NCBI GenBank assembly: GCA_029775855.1
Contig: JARVJZ010000003.1
Location: 162,416-226,415, forward strand
Direction: 5' to 3'
Source: Nitrososphaeria archaeon
GTDB lineage: Archaea; Thermoproteota; Nitrososphaeria; Nitrososphaerales; JAAOZN01
DNA: 64,000 nucleotides
A program made the translations under genes and the position numbers. Under the pieces are notes generated by a model, which had not been told where the DNA came from, searched no databases, and worked only from the letters and a program-made list of their open reading frames with translations. Of the stretch, positions 1 to 9,023 are shown piece by piece (positions within the stretch are counted from its first letter, which is position 1; the number at the start of each line of letters is the position of its first letter).

Positions 1-240
1 GATGGCACATTAAACACATTGATGGATGCAGGCGCGTTGATAACACCTCCTGGCTGTGGTCTGTGCTTCGGTGCACTAGGAGGCATTCCAGCAGACGCCG
101 AAGTTGTATTTACAACAACGAACCGCAACTTCGTAGGTAGAACCGGTAATCCTAATGCATTTACCTATCTAGGCTCACCGGCTACAGCAGCAGCAACCGC
201 TTTAAAAGGCAGAATAACAGACCCCAGAGAAGTGATGTAG
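1..240 (+). CDS. leuC: 3-isopropylmalate/homoaconitate dehydratase large subunit, C-terminal end (partial)
   Basis: The frame is open from base 1 and ends with TAG at 238-240, so only about the last 79 residues are present. They contain the aconitase-family segment PPGCGLCFGALGGIPADAEV and the NRNF-GRTGNP motif near the C terminus that contacts substrate. The family holds a 4Fe-4S cluster and isomerises 2-isopropylmalate to 3-isopropylmalate (leucine synthesis) or homocitrate to homoisocitrate. The small-subunit gene follows with no gap, as in archaeal two-subunit enzymes. Which of the two substrates is used cannot be decided from this fragment. Confidence 0.9.
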   Translation, partial: DGTLNTLMDAGALITPPGCGLCFGALGGIPADAEVVFTTTNRNFVGRTGNPNAFTYLGSPATAAATALKGRITDPREVM

Positions 241-732
241 TTGGCTGGTAGAGCGTGGAAGTTTGGGGATAACATAAGCACAGATCACATAGCCCCAGGA
301 AGGTACTTTCATTTAAGATCTAATCTCGATGAGTTGGCTAGGCACGTGCTTGAAGATGCTAGACCGGATTTCCCTACGAATGTTAAGAAGGGGGATTTTG
401 TAGTTGCTGGTGTTAACTTCGGGTTGGGTTCTAGTAGAGAGCACGCGCCGACTATAATAAAGTTGGTTGGGGTTGAGGCGGTTTTAGCTAAATCGTTCGC
501 AAGAATCTTTTACAGAAACGCTGTAAACATAGGTCTACCTGTCGTGATCTGTGATACCTCTCTGATAGATGACGGCGACCTACTTACCATCGACCTATCC
601 TCTGGTGTAGTGTTTAACCACACGAAGAACTTGAAGATACGCTTCCCACCCTTACCAGCTGCTATGAAGAAAATACTCGATGAAGGCGGGCTTATACCGT
701 ATGTCAAACGCTTTGGAGACCTTCCGCTCTAA
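241..732 (+). CDS. leuD: 3-isopropylmalate/homoaconitate dehydratase small subunit
   Basis: A 163-residue protein starting at TTG directly after the large-subunit stop. It has the swivel-domain signatures GRAWKFGDNISTDHIAPGRY at the N terminus and NFGLGSSREHAP near residues 60-70. It pairs with the large subunit and closes the active site. The loop after the conserved RY (FHLRSN) is the place where family members differ between isopropylmalate and homoaconitate specificity; it fits neither clearly, so the substrate is left open. The stop overlaps the convergent TFS gene by 4 bases. Confidence 0.9.
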   Translation: MAGRAWKFGDNISTDHIAPGRYFHLRSNLDELARHVLEDARPDFPTNVKKGDFVVAGVNFGLGSSREHAPTIIKLVGVEAVLAKSFARIFYRNAVNIGLPVVICDTSLIDDGDLLTIDLSSGVVFNHTKNLKIRFPPLPAAMKKILDEGGLIPYVKRFGDLPL

Positions 733-1073
733 GCGTAGAGCCTCCACGTATATTCACATTTAGTGCAGCGGTAAAACTGTGTAGTAGGCTCATCCCCACC
801 TCTAGTCTGGAGGAACCACCAGTAAGCTTCATTATTATGACACTTTGGGCATTCTATATTAGTTGTAGGCATAGGCTTTATTTCGAGCTCCTTATCTCCA
901 ACCACTTTAATCGGCGTACTTTGTTCGGTTTCCTTAACTATGGCTTTTGTAGCGCTTTTAGCTACTGGCTCCCAGTAGCCGCACTTATCGCAGGCTAAAG
1001 CTAGTTCACTTTTAGCCTCCATCTTCACATGTCTATATCGGAGCTTTGTTCCACATTTAGGGCAGAACTTCAT
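729..1073 (-). CDS. tfs: Transcription factor S (TFIIS-like transcript cleavage factor)
   Basis: 114 residues with two zinc ribbons. The N-terminal one is CPKCGT...CDKCG, and the C-terminal one is CPKC-18-CTKC with the acidic hairpin RGGDEPTTQFYRC that reaches into the RNA polymerase active site. Archaeal TFS stimulates RNA cleavage in backtracked polymerase. The retained D-E pair predicts an active cleavage factor. The gene overlaps the upstream rpo11 stop by 4 bases, so the two are probably co-transcribed and both serve RNA polymerase. Confidence 0.93.
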   Translation of the reverse strand: MKFCPKCGTKLRYRHVKMEAKSELALACDKCGYWEPVAKSATKAIVKETEQSTPIKVVGDKELEIKPMPTTNIECPKCHNNEAYWWFLQTRGGDEPTTQFYRCTKCEYTWRLYA

Positions 1074-1357
1074 TGTAATCCGCCTTTCTTTAATGTATCT
1101 TCTGTCTTATTAAGCAGCTCTTTTATCGTCTCAGAGGCTTTCTTTACAGTCTTTGCTAAAATTTTAGTAGGCTCGGTTTTACTTCGTATAGTTAGTGTGG
1201 TTTCAGCCAACAGAGGGTGGGTTGGGGCTACTGCTGCGAAGACTATGCCGCTTTCTTTAAGAAGTTCATGGTGAAGTATGTCAGCTAACGCTACATCTTC
1301 GTCTACGAACCTTACTTCCAAAATGTTGTCTTTCTTAGAGAGGTGAGTAGGCATCAT
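1070..1357 (-). CDS. rpo11: DNA-directed RNA polymerase subunit Rpo11 (RpoL)
   Basis: 95 residues matching the Rpb11/Rpo11 family. A short N-terminal strand is followed by the DILHHELLKESGIVFAA helix and the HPLL...LTIRSK core, then a C-terminal amphipathic helix. Rpo11 dimerises with Rpo3 in the polymerase assembly platform. Two consecutive ATG codons offer the start; no other is plausible. It is the first gene of the rpo11-tfs pair and is divergent from the nuo operon. Confidence 0.88.
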   Translation of the reverse strand: MMPTHLSKKDNILEVRFVDEDVALADILHHELLKESGIVFAAVAPTHPLLAETTLTIRSKTEPTKILAKTVKKASETIKELLNKTEDTLKKGGLQ

Positions 1358-1404
1358 GAGTGCCTCTGCTCTGCCTTAGATAAAACCCTTTCTACTCTCC
1401 GTAT

Positions 1405-1418
1405 AAGCTTTAAATATG
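1405..1418 (+). promoter_or_regulatory. TATA box of the nuo operon
   Basis: The AT-rich element gctttaaatat lies about 30 bases before the ATG at 1443, which places transcription initiation almost at the start codon. This suggests a leaderless or near-leaderless nuoA transcript and favours ATG 1443 over the upstream TTG 1434. Seen in sequence; function is inferred from archaeal promoter spacing. Confidence 0.55.
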
Positions 1419-1442
1419 GTATGATAAGAGCATTTGAGGGGT

Positions 1443-1802
1443 ATGGGCTCAGACCTACTACTTATTTTATTTACCGCCGCATTTGCTGCCGCAGCTTCTG
1501 TGCCTATGATTATTATACCACTAATAATTTCACCTAAAAAACCTACAAAACCAAAGGAAATGCAATATGAATGTGGGCAGATCCCAAGCGGCGCTGGCAA
1601 GATGTCGTTGATGATGCAGTACTACGCATATCTTCTTATGTTCGTCGCTTTCGACGTTATGTCTATGTTCCTTTTCGCCTGGGGTCTATCTATTCAAACA
1701 GTTGGCTTAAACGGCTTCTTTGTCGTGGTCTTGTTTATCGGCTTGTTGCTGGTTCCGTTAGGTTTTACGCTTTATCATGCTGGGAGGCGTGAAATATGGT
1801 GA
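1443..1802 (+). CDS. nuoA: NADH-quinone oxidoreductase-like complex, subunit A
   Basis: About 119 residues with three membrane helices. Between the first and second is the NuoA hallmark YECGQIPSGAGK, and a second helix follows with FVAFDVMSMFLFAW. NuoA sits at the junction of membrane and peripheral arms of complex I-type enzymes and helps form the quinone channel. The frame extends to TTG 1434, but the promoter spacing favours ATG 1443. The next gene is nuoH, so the usual nuoB, C and D are missing from this position. Confidence 0.9.
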   Translation: MGSDLLLILFTAAFAAAASVPMIIIPLIISPKKPTKPKEMQYECGQIPSGAGKMSLMMQYYAYLLMFVAFDVMSMFLFAWGLSIQTVGLNGFFVVVLFIGLLLVPLGFTLYHAGRREIW

Positions 1803-1868
1803 ATACACTATTCGTATTCAACGCTCATTTTACCCTCTTGCCTTTAGATTAAAGAGGACGATGACACT

Positions 1869-3017
1869 ATGGCTTTAATTAGAAATCTCCTAGAATTCTT
1901 AATTAGGATAGCAATTTTGGTCGTGATTATAATCATTTTAATACCTATTCTTCTTTTGGCAGCGTATCATCTGCTTGGACCCACTTTCCCTATAGAGCCC
2001 TCGATGCTACTTGATCCTTCCGAGACTTTAGCGTTCACCTTAAAACTTATGGATACAGACCTCTTTAGGATTACCGTCTTCCCAGGCTTTACGTTTGTTG
2101 CGTTGTATGCAGCTATTGCTGGGTTATGGGAGCGGAAGCTTCTTGCTAAGATGCAGCTTCGTGTGGGTCCTCTGTATGCGGGTAGATTTGAAGGGATTCT
2201 TCAACCGATTGCTGATGTTTTAAAGCTGCTCTCTAAGGAGTTGGTTATTCCAAAAGTCGTTGATAGGTTCTTCTATATTCTTGCTCCTCTCCTTACGGTA
2301 ATCATAGCTACTGCTGCTGTTGCTGTTATACCAGTCACTGATAAGTGGGTCATCGCAAGGTCTGATGTTGGTGTGCTAGTCATATTTGCTGTGCTCGGAT
2401 TCTTTCCAATAACTGCTTTGATGGCTGCTTGGTCTTCTAACAGCAGATACCCTTTGCTCGGCGGTCTTAGGGCACTGCATCAGATGGTGTCTTACGAGAT
2501 TCCACTCATACTTTCGGCGCTTGCACCTGTTGTTTACGCCGGCTCGTTGAACCTAATAGATATTGTGAGGGTGCAGTCAAGCGTCTGGTTTATACTGTTG
2601 GCTCCGGTCTCAGCTATCGTCTTCTTAGTCTGCGCCTTAGCGGAGCTTGAGAGGATCCCCTTTGATCTCCCTGAAGCTGAGCCCGAGTTGGTTTCAGGTT
2701 GGTTGACTGAATATGGTGGGATGAACTTTGGCTTGATCTTGGGTATCGCTGTTTACATCAAGTTGTATGTGCTTTCAGCCCTCTTTACGCTTCTTTTCTT
2801 AGGTGGTTGGCTTGGGCCTGCGTTTCTACCACCAGAGTTCTGGTTCATATTGAAGAGCTTTATCGTAACAACGCTTCTACTAATTCCTCGAGGAGTTTTC
2901 CCACGGCTTAGGATAGATCTGCTTCTTAAGCAGAGTTGGGCACGCTACCTTATACTCGCGCTCTTGAATCTTTTAGTGGCTGCTTTGGTGGTCTTAAGTG
3001 GGTTTAGCTTAAGATAG
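1869..3017 (+). CDS. nuoH: NADH-quinone oxidoreductase-like complex, subunit H
   Basis: 382 residues with about eight membrane helices. It carries the conserved loop ERKLLAKMQLRVGP, LQPIADVLKLLSKE and the acidic ELERIPFDLPEAEPELV loop that lines the quinone cavity and couples quinone chemistry to proton pumping. Compared with bacterial NuoH it has an extended hydrophobic N terminus of roughly 50 residues. It starts 66 bases after nuoA; the short gap holds no gene. Confidence 0.95.
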   Translation: MALIRNLLEFLIRIAILVVIIIILIPILLLAAYHLLGPTFPIEPSMLLDPSETLAFTLKLMDTDLFRITVFPGFTFVALYAAIAGLWERKLLAKMQLRVGPLYAGRFEGILQPIADVLKLLSKELVIPKVVDRFFYILAPLLTVIIATAAVAVIPVTDKWVIARSDVGVLVIFAVLGFFPITALMAAWSSNSRYPLLGGLRALHQMVSYEIPLILSALAPVVYAGSLNLIDIVRVQSSVWFILLAPVSAIVFLVCALAELERIPFDLPEAEPELVSGWLTEYGGMNFGLILGIAVYIKLYVLSALFTLLFLGGWLGPAFLPPEFWFILKSFIVTTLLLIPRGVFPRLRIDLLLKQSWARYLILALLNLLVAALVVLSGFSLR

Positions 3018-3019
3018 AG

Positions 3020-3517
3020 GTGTTCCAGTTGGTTGATTTTGTGTTTGCTGCTCTTGCTATAATAACTATTGTTTCGGCTATTTTGGCTTTGGAGGCTAAG
3101 GAGGTTGTTTACGGCGCTGTAGCGTTGGCTCTATCATTTGTTGGAATAGCTGGCTTCTTTGCGTTGTTAGATGCGGTCTTCCTCGCGATGTTTCAACTTA
3201 CCGTATATGTGGGTGCAATAGCTGTACTCATACTCTTCACTGTTATGCTTGTAAGGAGAGAGCAGTGGTTGAAGATAAAGGAGGGTGTCTATAGGACTGC
3301 TGGTGTAGTAGCGGCCGTAATAATAGCGTTAGGTTTAGGATACCTAGTTTACGCATCCGCATTTACTCACGCTACGCCTACGCTTGAGCAAGCGCCTTTT
3401 ACTTTGCTCGGTCCTTTGATTCTTTCAGATTATTGGGCTGCTTTGGTTGCTTTATCGCTCGTGCTGGCTTCAGCTGTTATCGGCGCTGTGGTTTTGGCTA
3501 AGTTGGAGAGGGATTGA
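3020..3517 (+). CDS. nuoJ: NADH-quinone oxidoreductase-like complex, subunit J
   Basis: 165 residues with five hydrophobic helices and the NuoJ pattern ALEAKEVVYGAVALALSF followed by QLTVYVGAIAVLILFTVML; the latter is the pi-bulge helix at the arm junction. Start is GTG two bases after the nuoH stop. In many archaea nuoI lies between H and J; it is absent here. Confidence 0.93.
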   Translation: MFQLVDFVFAALAIITIVSAILALEAKEVVYGAVALALSFVGIAGFFALLDAVFLAMFQLTVYVGAIAVLILFTVMLVRREQWLKIKEGVYRTAGVVAAVIIALGLGYLVYASAFTHATPTLEQAPFTLLGPLILSDYWAALVALSLVLASAVIGAVVLAKLERD

Positions 3518-3828
3518 TCTTGGAGCCGCTTGTAAACTACTTGTTCGTCTCTGTTGTTCTCTTCGCTATAGGTGTTTATGGCTTGGTAACTAAGAAGAAT
3601 GCCCTTAGAATGCTCTTTGCTGTTGAAATATTGATTAACTCCGCGAACTTGAATTTTGTGGCTTTTACCCGTTATCTACATCCAACATCGGTAACTGGGC
3701 AAGCGCTGGCTATGTTCTCCATATCCTTGGCTGCGGCTGAAGCCGCTGTTGGGTTGGCTATCATCTTGGCTGTGTTTAGGTTGAGGAAGGATGTTGATGT
3801 TTCTGAGATCAAGGGGTTGAGAGGTTAG
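3514..3828 (+). CDS. nuoK: NADH-quinone oxidoreductase-like complex, subunit K
   Basis: 104 residues, three membrane helices, homologous to NuoK/MrpC. The buried glutamates used for proton transfer are present in AVEILINSANLNFVAF and AAAEAAVGLAI. The start is TTG at 3514, overlapping the nuoJ stop by 4 bases, or TTG 3520; translational coupling is likely. Confidence 0.93.
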   Translation: MILEPLVNYLFVSVVLFAIGVYGLVTKKNALRMLFAVEILINSANLNFVAFTRYLHPTSVTGQALAMFSISLAAAEAAVGLAIILAVFRLRKDVDVSEIKGLRG

Positions 3829-3833
3829 GGTCT

Positions 3834-5381
3834 ATGATGATCAATCCCTTACTCCAAGCAGTCTTCTTACCTATAATCCTTTCACCTATTGTGTATCTAA
3901 TTGGTAGGCGAATAGGCAGTAAAGTTGGATGGCTCTCGTTTATTGTATTGGCGTATTCAACTCTGCTCATAATCTACGCAGCGTCAACAAAACCAGATTA
4001 CTTTGAATTCTACTCTTGGCAACCCTTTGGAGTCTTTGGGTTGAGGCTTGATGGTCTTAGCCTACCCTTCGCAATAACGATATACCTTCTTTCAACAGTT
4101 TTAGCTGTCTACTCTATACCCTACATGACGCATCGAATCGAAGAGGAGTTTGAAGAGCAACACTTAGTCTACTCAAAACACGGTTTATACCAAGCACTAT
4201 ACCTCACTTATGCATCAGGCATGTTAGGCACAGTTTTGGCTACTAACCTAATACAGTTCTACATATTCTTCGAGATTATGTTAATTCCATCTTACTTTCT
4301 TATCGCTGAATTCGGCTATGGTGATAGGGCTAGAATATCACTTATGTACTTTTTATGGACGCATATTGGCGCCCTACTGCTTTTAGCCGGGATATTGACT
4401 ACCGTGTTTCTTTCTACACTGTATGGTGGTGTTGTTCTCACCTTCGATATGGTTCACCTCCAACCTTCAGGAGAATTGGTCAAGAGTTTTGACACTTCTT
4501 CTATTCCCATAACCTATATTCAAGCTATAGCGGTTCTCATAACGGTTGGGCTTTTTGTCAAACTTGCCTCATTCGGTTTGCATATATGGCTTCCTTATGC
4601 GCACGCTGAAGCGCCTACACCTATAAGCGCTCTGCTTTCACCAGCCATGATCGGTATAGGTGGTTATGCTTATCTTAGGATTCTACTCTATCTTCTACCT
4701 TTAGCGTATGAATATGTTTTATTCGCTATAAGCATCTGGGGCCTAGTAACCATAATCTACGGCGGGCTTATGGCTTTTATGCAAGATGATGTAAAGCGCC
4801 TTTTAGCGTACTCGAGTGTAAGCCAGATGGGCTACATAATCTTCGGAATCGCATCAACCTTTTACATAGGTATATCAGGCTCTGTGCTGCATTATGTGAG
4901 CCACGGCACAGGCAAAGCAATCCTCTTTATGGTAGCAGGCGCGATAATTCTTCAAGCACATGGTTTAAGGAGCATAAGCAAGATGGGTGGTTTAGCTAAG
5001 AAGCTTCCTATAACCGCAACAGCCGCCTTAATTGGCTTCCTAACGATAATGGGAATACCACCTACCAACGGCTTTCAATCTGAATGGATGATCTTCTACG
5101 GCTCATTTGCTGGTGCAATAGAGCGTGGTGACTTCGCTAAAACTATCGTAAGCGGGATAGCGCTTTTCGCTACTCCTCTAACCGCAGGCTACTCATTATG
5201 GTTAATGAAGCGTGTCTTTTTCGGCAAACTTCCAGAGAGTCTCAAAGATGTTAAAGAGGCGCCTCTAACGGTCACTGTTCCGCTACTAGTTTTAGCTGTA
5301 ACTGGGCTGCTTATAGGTGTGTATCCGACTATTTTTACTGAAAGGCTTTTCCCAGCTGTGCAGATGCTTCTAGGAGGTTGA
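3834..5381 (+). CDS. nuoM: Complex I antiporter-like subunit M (first copy)
   Basis: 515 residues with about 14 helices of the NuoM/MrpD family. The pump glutamate is in FYIFFEIMLIPSYF, the broken helix with essential lysine in GLFVKLASFGLHIWLPYAH, and the second half in DDVKRLLAYSSVSQMGY. It is one of two NuoM-type subunits in this operon and diverges strongly from the second one at 7527, so it is an old paralogue, not a recent duplicate. It could be a lineage-specific fourth antiporter-like unit. Confidence 0.9.
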   Translation: MMINPLLQAVFLPIILSPIVYLIGRRIGSKVGWLSFIVLAYSTLLIIYAASTKPDYFEFYSWQPFGVFGLRLDGLSLPFAITIYLLSTVLAVYSIPYMTHRIEEEFEEQHLVYSKHGLYQALYLTYASGMLGTVLATNLIQFYIFFEIMLIPSYFLIAEFGYGDRARISLMYFLWTHIGALLLLAGILTTVFLSTLYGGVVLTFDMVHLQPSGELVKSFDTSSIPITYIQAIAVLITVGLFVKLASFGLHIWLPYAHAEAPTPISALLSPAMIGIGGYAYLRILLYLLPLAYEYVLFAISIWGLVTIIYGGLMAFMQDDVKRLLAYSSVSQMGYIIFGIASTFYIGISGSVLHYVSHGTGKAILFMVAGAIILQAHGLRSISKMGGLAKKLPITATAALIGFLTIMGIPPTNGFQSEWMIFYGSFAGAIERGDFAKTIVSGIALFATPLTAGYSLWLMKRVFFGKLPESLKDVKEAPLTVTVPLLVLAVTGLLIGVYPTIFTERLFPAVQMLLGG

Positions 5382-7520
5382 TTGTTCTTGAATGAAGCGC
5401 TACCTTGGCTCGTCTGGCTTCTACCCATAATAGGCGCATTACTCACACCAATCTTCGCAAAGATAGGGGACAAAGTAAGAGACTACCTTGCGGTATTATT
5501 CTCACTGGCTTCAGCGGTTTCAGCAGCCCTTCTGCTACTATCAAACGAAGTTATACATAGCACCGTAGAATGGATACCCTCAATAGGTCTTCAAGCCGGT
5601 GTATTAGCAGATCAACTCAGCATAATAATGGCTAACATAGTCGCTTGGATCAGTTTCCTAATCATGGTATACAGCCTAGGATACATGAAAGGTGAACCGA
5701 ACCTAACAAGATACTGGTTCTTCATGAACTTCTTCATAGGTAACATGCAGCTCATCGTATTATCAGACAACCTACTTCAACTATTCTTCGGCTGGGAAGG
5801 TGTCGGTCTATGCTCCTATGCTCTAATAGGTTTCTGGCATACCGATGAAAAGAAGTATTGGGTTGGAACACCAGTCGAAGAAGGAGGAAGAAGGGCTTGG
5901 GGGCGTGAACAAGCCTATTCACCTAGCCACGCTGGAATGAAGGCCTTCATAACAACTAGAGTTGGAGACTCAGCATTCCTCATAGGGCTACTAATACTCT
6001 ACACCCACTCAAAGACCTTCAGCTTCACACAACTAGCTGAACACACAGAGTGGGCAAGCAGCCTCGCATCAGCCGGACTACTAATCCCAGTAACAATATT
6101 GATCTTCGGCGGAGCCATCGGTAAATCAGCACAGTTTCCGCTGCAAGAATGGCTTCCAGACGCCATGGCTGGCCCAACAGCGGTTTCAGCACTAATACAC
6201 GCAGCTACTATGGTGAAGGCTGGCGTCTTTCTAGTGGCGAGAATTGGCCCCATCTTTTACACAGCGGCTCAAGCGGTTAATGCGGCGCCGTTGTTCTTTG
6301 AGGCTGTCGCTTGGGTTGGTGCGTTCACCGCCTTTTTAGCTGCTACGCAAGCTGTTGTTGGCAGAGAGATAAAGAAGGTGTTAGCGTACTCGACTGTCTC
6401 ACAGATAGGGTATATGATGCTCGCGTTAGGAGCAGCTGGCTTAGTTGCTGAGGAGACCGCGTTTGCTAGCGGTTTCACAGCAGGTTTCTTCCATCTGATG
6501 AGCCACGCTGTGTTTAAGGCTTCTCTATTCATGGCTGCTGGTGCGCTTATACACGCTTGTGGAAGCAAGTACCTTTCTGACATGGGTGGGTTAAGAAAGG
6601 TTATGCCTATAACCTTCTTCTCTATGCTCTTGGCTTCGGCTTCTCTCGCTGGTGTGCCTCCATTAAGCGGCTTTTGGAGTAAAGACGCGGTTTTGGCTTC
6701 GGTGCTTGAAGCCCATACCCCATATGCTCCTATCTTGTTCGCTTTGTCTGTTGCTACAGCTATGCTCACAGTCTTCTACACCTTTAGGATGCTTGGCTTG
6801 GTCTTCTTTGGGGAGAAGGGTAAGCTTGGATTAGAGCATAAGCACGGTTTACACGAGGAAGCTGAGCATCACCTTGGAGAAGCCCCGAAGGTTATGTGGC
6901 TGCCCTACACCATTCTAGCCGTTGCCTCCTTGGTCATCGGTTTAGCGGGTCCTTTTGTTGAAACATCCCTCCATAACTCACTTGAGCACTACTTGCACGA
7001 ATATGGATTTGAAGCTGCCCATAAAGGTTTTGAGCTTAACCTCGCAGCAGTAGGCGGATCCTTAGCAGCGTTGGCTGTAGGTCTTCCCTTAAGCTACTCC
7101 ATCTACATAGCTAGGCGTTTAGACGCTGCTAAGATTGTAAATTCAAGTAAACTTCTTAGAGCAATATACATCTTCTTGGAGAATAGATGGTATCTTAACA
7201 CACTATACTATGCGATCTTCGTGGATGGTTTGCTTAGCTTCGCACGGATTATATGGCGGGGATTAGAGGTATCTGTGATAGACCGATTGGGTGATGCGAC
7301 TGCCTCAGCATCAATCATCTTCTCAAAGGCTGGAAACTGGTTTGACAGATACATTGTAGACGGCTTCATAAACGGCTTAGCCTACATTAATGTGCGCTTC
7401 TCTAGACTCGCTAGAATTCTCCAGACAGGCGTATCACAAAATTATCTCCTCGTTTTTGCGGTAGGTGTCATTGTGGTGCTGATAATCTTGGTTCTAAACC
7501 CTTCACTACTTTTGAGGTGA
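5382..7520 (+). CDS. nuoL: Complex I antiporter-like subunit L
   Basis: 712 residues. It has the NuoL signature FFGWEGVGLCSYALIGFW, the pumping lysine in GGAIGKSAQFPLQEWLPDAMAGP, and a long C-terminal part with a His-rich loop (EHKHGLHEEAEHH) and further helices that probably form the lateral helix running along the membrane arm. Two in-frame TTG codons compete as start. The GGAGGT at 5373-5378 is 3 bases before TTG 5382 but 9 before TTG 5388, so 5388 is the better start. Confidence 0.94.
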   Translation: MFLNEALPWLVWLLPIIGALLTPIFAKIGDKVRDYLAVLFSLASAVSAALLLLSNEVIHSTVEWIPSIGLQAGVLADQLSIIMANIVAWISFLIMVYSLGYMKGEPNLTRYWFFMNFFIGNMQLIVLSDNLLQLFFGWEGVGLCSYALIGFWHTDEKKYWVGTPVEEGGRRAWGREQAYSPSHAGMKAFITTRVGDSAFLIGLLILYTHSKTFSFTQLAEHTEWASSLASAGLLIPVTILIFGGAIGKSAQFPLQEWLPDAMAGPTAVSALIHAATMVKAGVFLVARIGPIFYTAAQAVNAAPLFFEAVAWVGAFTAFLAATQAVVGREIKKVLAYSTVSQIGYMMLALGAAGLVAEETAFASGFTAGFFHLMSHAVFKASLFMAAGALIHACGSKYLSDMGGLRKVMPITFFSMLLASASLAGVPPLSGFWSKDAVLASVLEAHTPYAPILFALSVATAMLTVFYTFRMLGLVFFGEKGKLGLEHKHGLHEEAEHHLGEAPKVMWLPYTILAVASLVIGLAGPFVETSLHNSLEHYLHEYGFEAAHKGFELNLAAVGGSLAALAVGLPLSYSIYIARRLDAAKIVNSSKLLRAIYIFLENRWYLNTLYYAIFVDGLLSFARIIWRGLEVSVIDRLGDATASASIIFSKAGNWFDRYIVDGFINGLAYINVRFSRLARILQTGVSQNYLLVFAVGVIVVLIILVLNPSLLLR

Positions 7521-7526
7521 ACAAAG

Positions 7527-9023
7527 TTGGATACACCAATACTCAGCTTGCTTATCTTCATACCAATCGTGGGAGCCGTAGTTGTATATCTCTTAGGGAG
7601 GCTTAGAGAAAGACTCTGTGAAGTAGCTTCACTTACGCTTACGGTTGTGGTTCTTGCACTATCACTCTACTTATACAGCTCCATCTTTACCTCAAACCAA
7701 GGCGCCTCATTCACCTTCATTGAAGGCCCATATCATTGGTTAGGCGGCTTCGGGGTGGACTACTACCTCGGTGTGGACGGTTTAAGTGCCTCTCTCATAC
7801 TGATCTCAGCCTTCCTATCGGTCCTTGTAGTCCTAGGCTCATGGGACCTTATTACAGAGAAGAAGCCGATCTACTACTTCCTCATACTCTTATTCGAAGG
7901 CAGTATTATTGGTGTGTTCTGCTCACTTAACCTCATACTCTTCTATGTCTTCTGGGAGATCGTCTTGATCCCCATGTTCTTCTTCATCGGAGTCTGGGGT
8001 GGACCTAGACGCAAATACGCTGCAATGAAGTTCTTAATCTTCACATATGTTGGTAGTGTTATTATGCTCCTAGGCTTTATCCTCATATACCTATTTACCG
8101 CGCCAAACACATTCAACATACCTGAGCTGGTTGGTAAGATCCCCTTCTGGGTTCAACTCTTAGCAACAGTCGCCACATTTGTAGGCTTTGGGGTTAAGCT
8201 GCCTGTTGTGCCTTTCCACACTTGGCTTCCAGATGCGCACGTCGAAGCACCAGCGCCGATAAGCGTTTTCTTAGCCGGTCTTCTTCTGAAGATGGGTGGG
8301 TATGGTTTCATAAGGGTAAACTTAGGTCTATTGGCAGACGCTTCACGCCAGTATGCTTGGGTCTTCATAATATTCGGTATCCTAACTATGTTCTACGGTG
8401 CGCTCGTAGCCATGATTCAAAGAGATCTAAAGAGGATGATAGCTTTAACGAGCATAAACCATATGGGTTTCGTCCTCTTAGGTAGCTTCGCGGGGATATC
8501 AGCTTCAACAGCGCAAGGTGCTATCTACGGGATCTCTGGGGCGATATTCCAGATGTTCAACCACGCAGCCGCTATAGGAATCCTCTTTATGCTCTCAGGA
8601 TACATACACGAGCAAGCGGGGACAAGAAACATCGATGAGTTAAAGGGTCTGCGGAGCGGTATGCCTAAGACAGCTCTAACCTTAATCTTAGGCTCTCTGG
8701 CTGGTATGAGTGTGCCGATGTATAGCAGTTTCCTCAGCGAGTGGATGGTGATTCTAAGCGCCATTTCGGTCAACACTTGGTACGCTTTGGCGGTCTTAAT
8801 ACCTCTGCTTACTGTAGCATACTTTCTATGGATGATAAAGAGGACGGTTCTTAGCCCTCTTCCTCAGCATACACATTATCACGATCTACCTAATAGAGCA
8901 ATGTTCGCGCTCCTACTCTACTTGGTCCCATTATTCCTACTTTTGGTCTTTCCATCTCTCATACTTGGGGTTGTAGACCCGCTTTCATCAGCGCTCTTTC
9001 AAGCCGTAGGTGGTGGTGGATGA
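7527..9023 (+). CDS. nuoM: Complex I antiporter-like subunit M (second copy)
   Basis: 498 residues, closer to classical NuoM than the copy at 3834. It has FYVFWEIVLIPMFFFIGVWGG, VGFGVKLPVVPFHTWLPDAHVEAP and QRDLKRMIALTSINHMGF. All residues thought to carry protons across the unit appear retained. It follows nuoL by 6 bases and overlaps nuoN by 4, in one transcription unit. Confidence 0.93.
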   Translation: MDTPILSLLIFIPIVGAVVVYLLGRLRERLCEVASLTLTVVVLALSLYLYSSIFTSNQGASFTFIEGPYHWLGGFGVDYYLGVDGLSASLILISAFLSVLVVLGSWDLITEKKPIYYFLILLFEGSIIGVFCSLNLILFYVFWEIVLIPMFFFIGVWGGPRRKYAAMKFLIFTYVGSVIMLLGFILIYLFTAPNTFNIPELVGKIPFWVQLLATVATFVGFGVKLPVVPFHTWLPDAHVEAPAPISVFLAGLLLKMGGYGFIRVNLGLLADASRQYAWVFIIFGILTMFYGALVAMIQRDLKRMIALTSINHMGFVLLGSFAGISASTAQGAIYGISGAIFQMFNHAAAIGILFMLSGYIHEQAGTRNIDELKGLRSGMPKTALTLILGSLAGMSVPMYSSFLSEWMVILSAISVNTWYALAVLIPLLTVAYFLWMIKRTVLSPLPQHTHYHDLPNRAMFALLLYLVPLFLLLVFPSLILGVVDPLSSALFQAVGGGG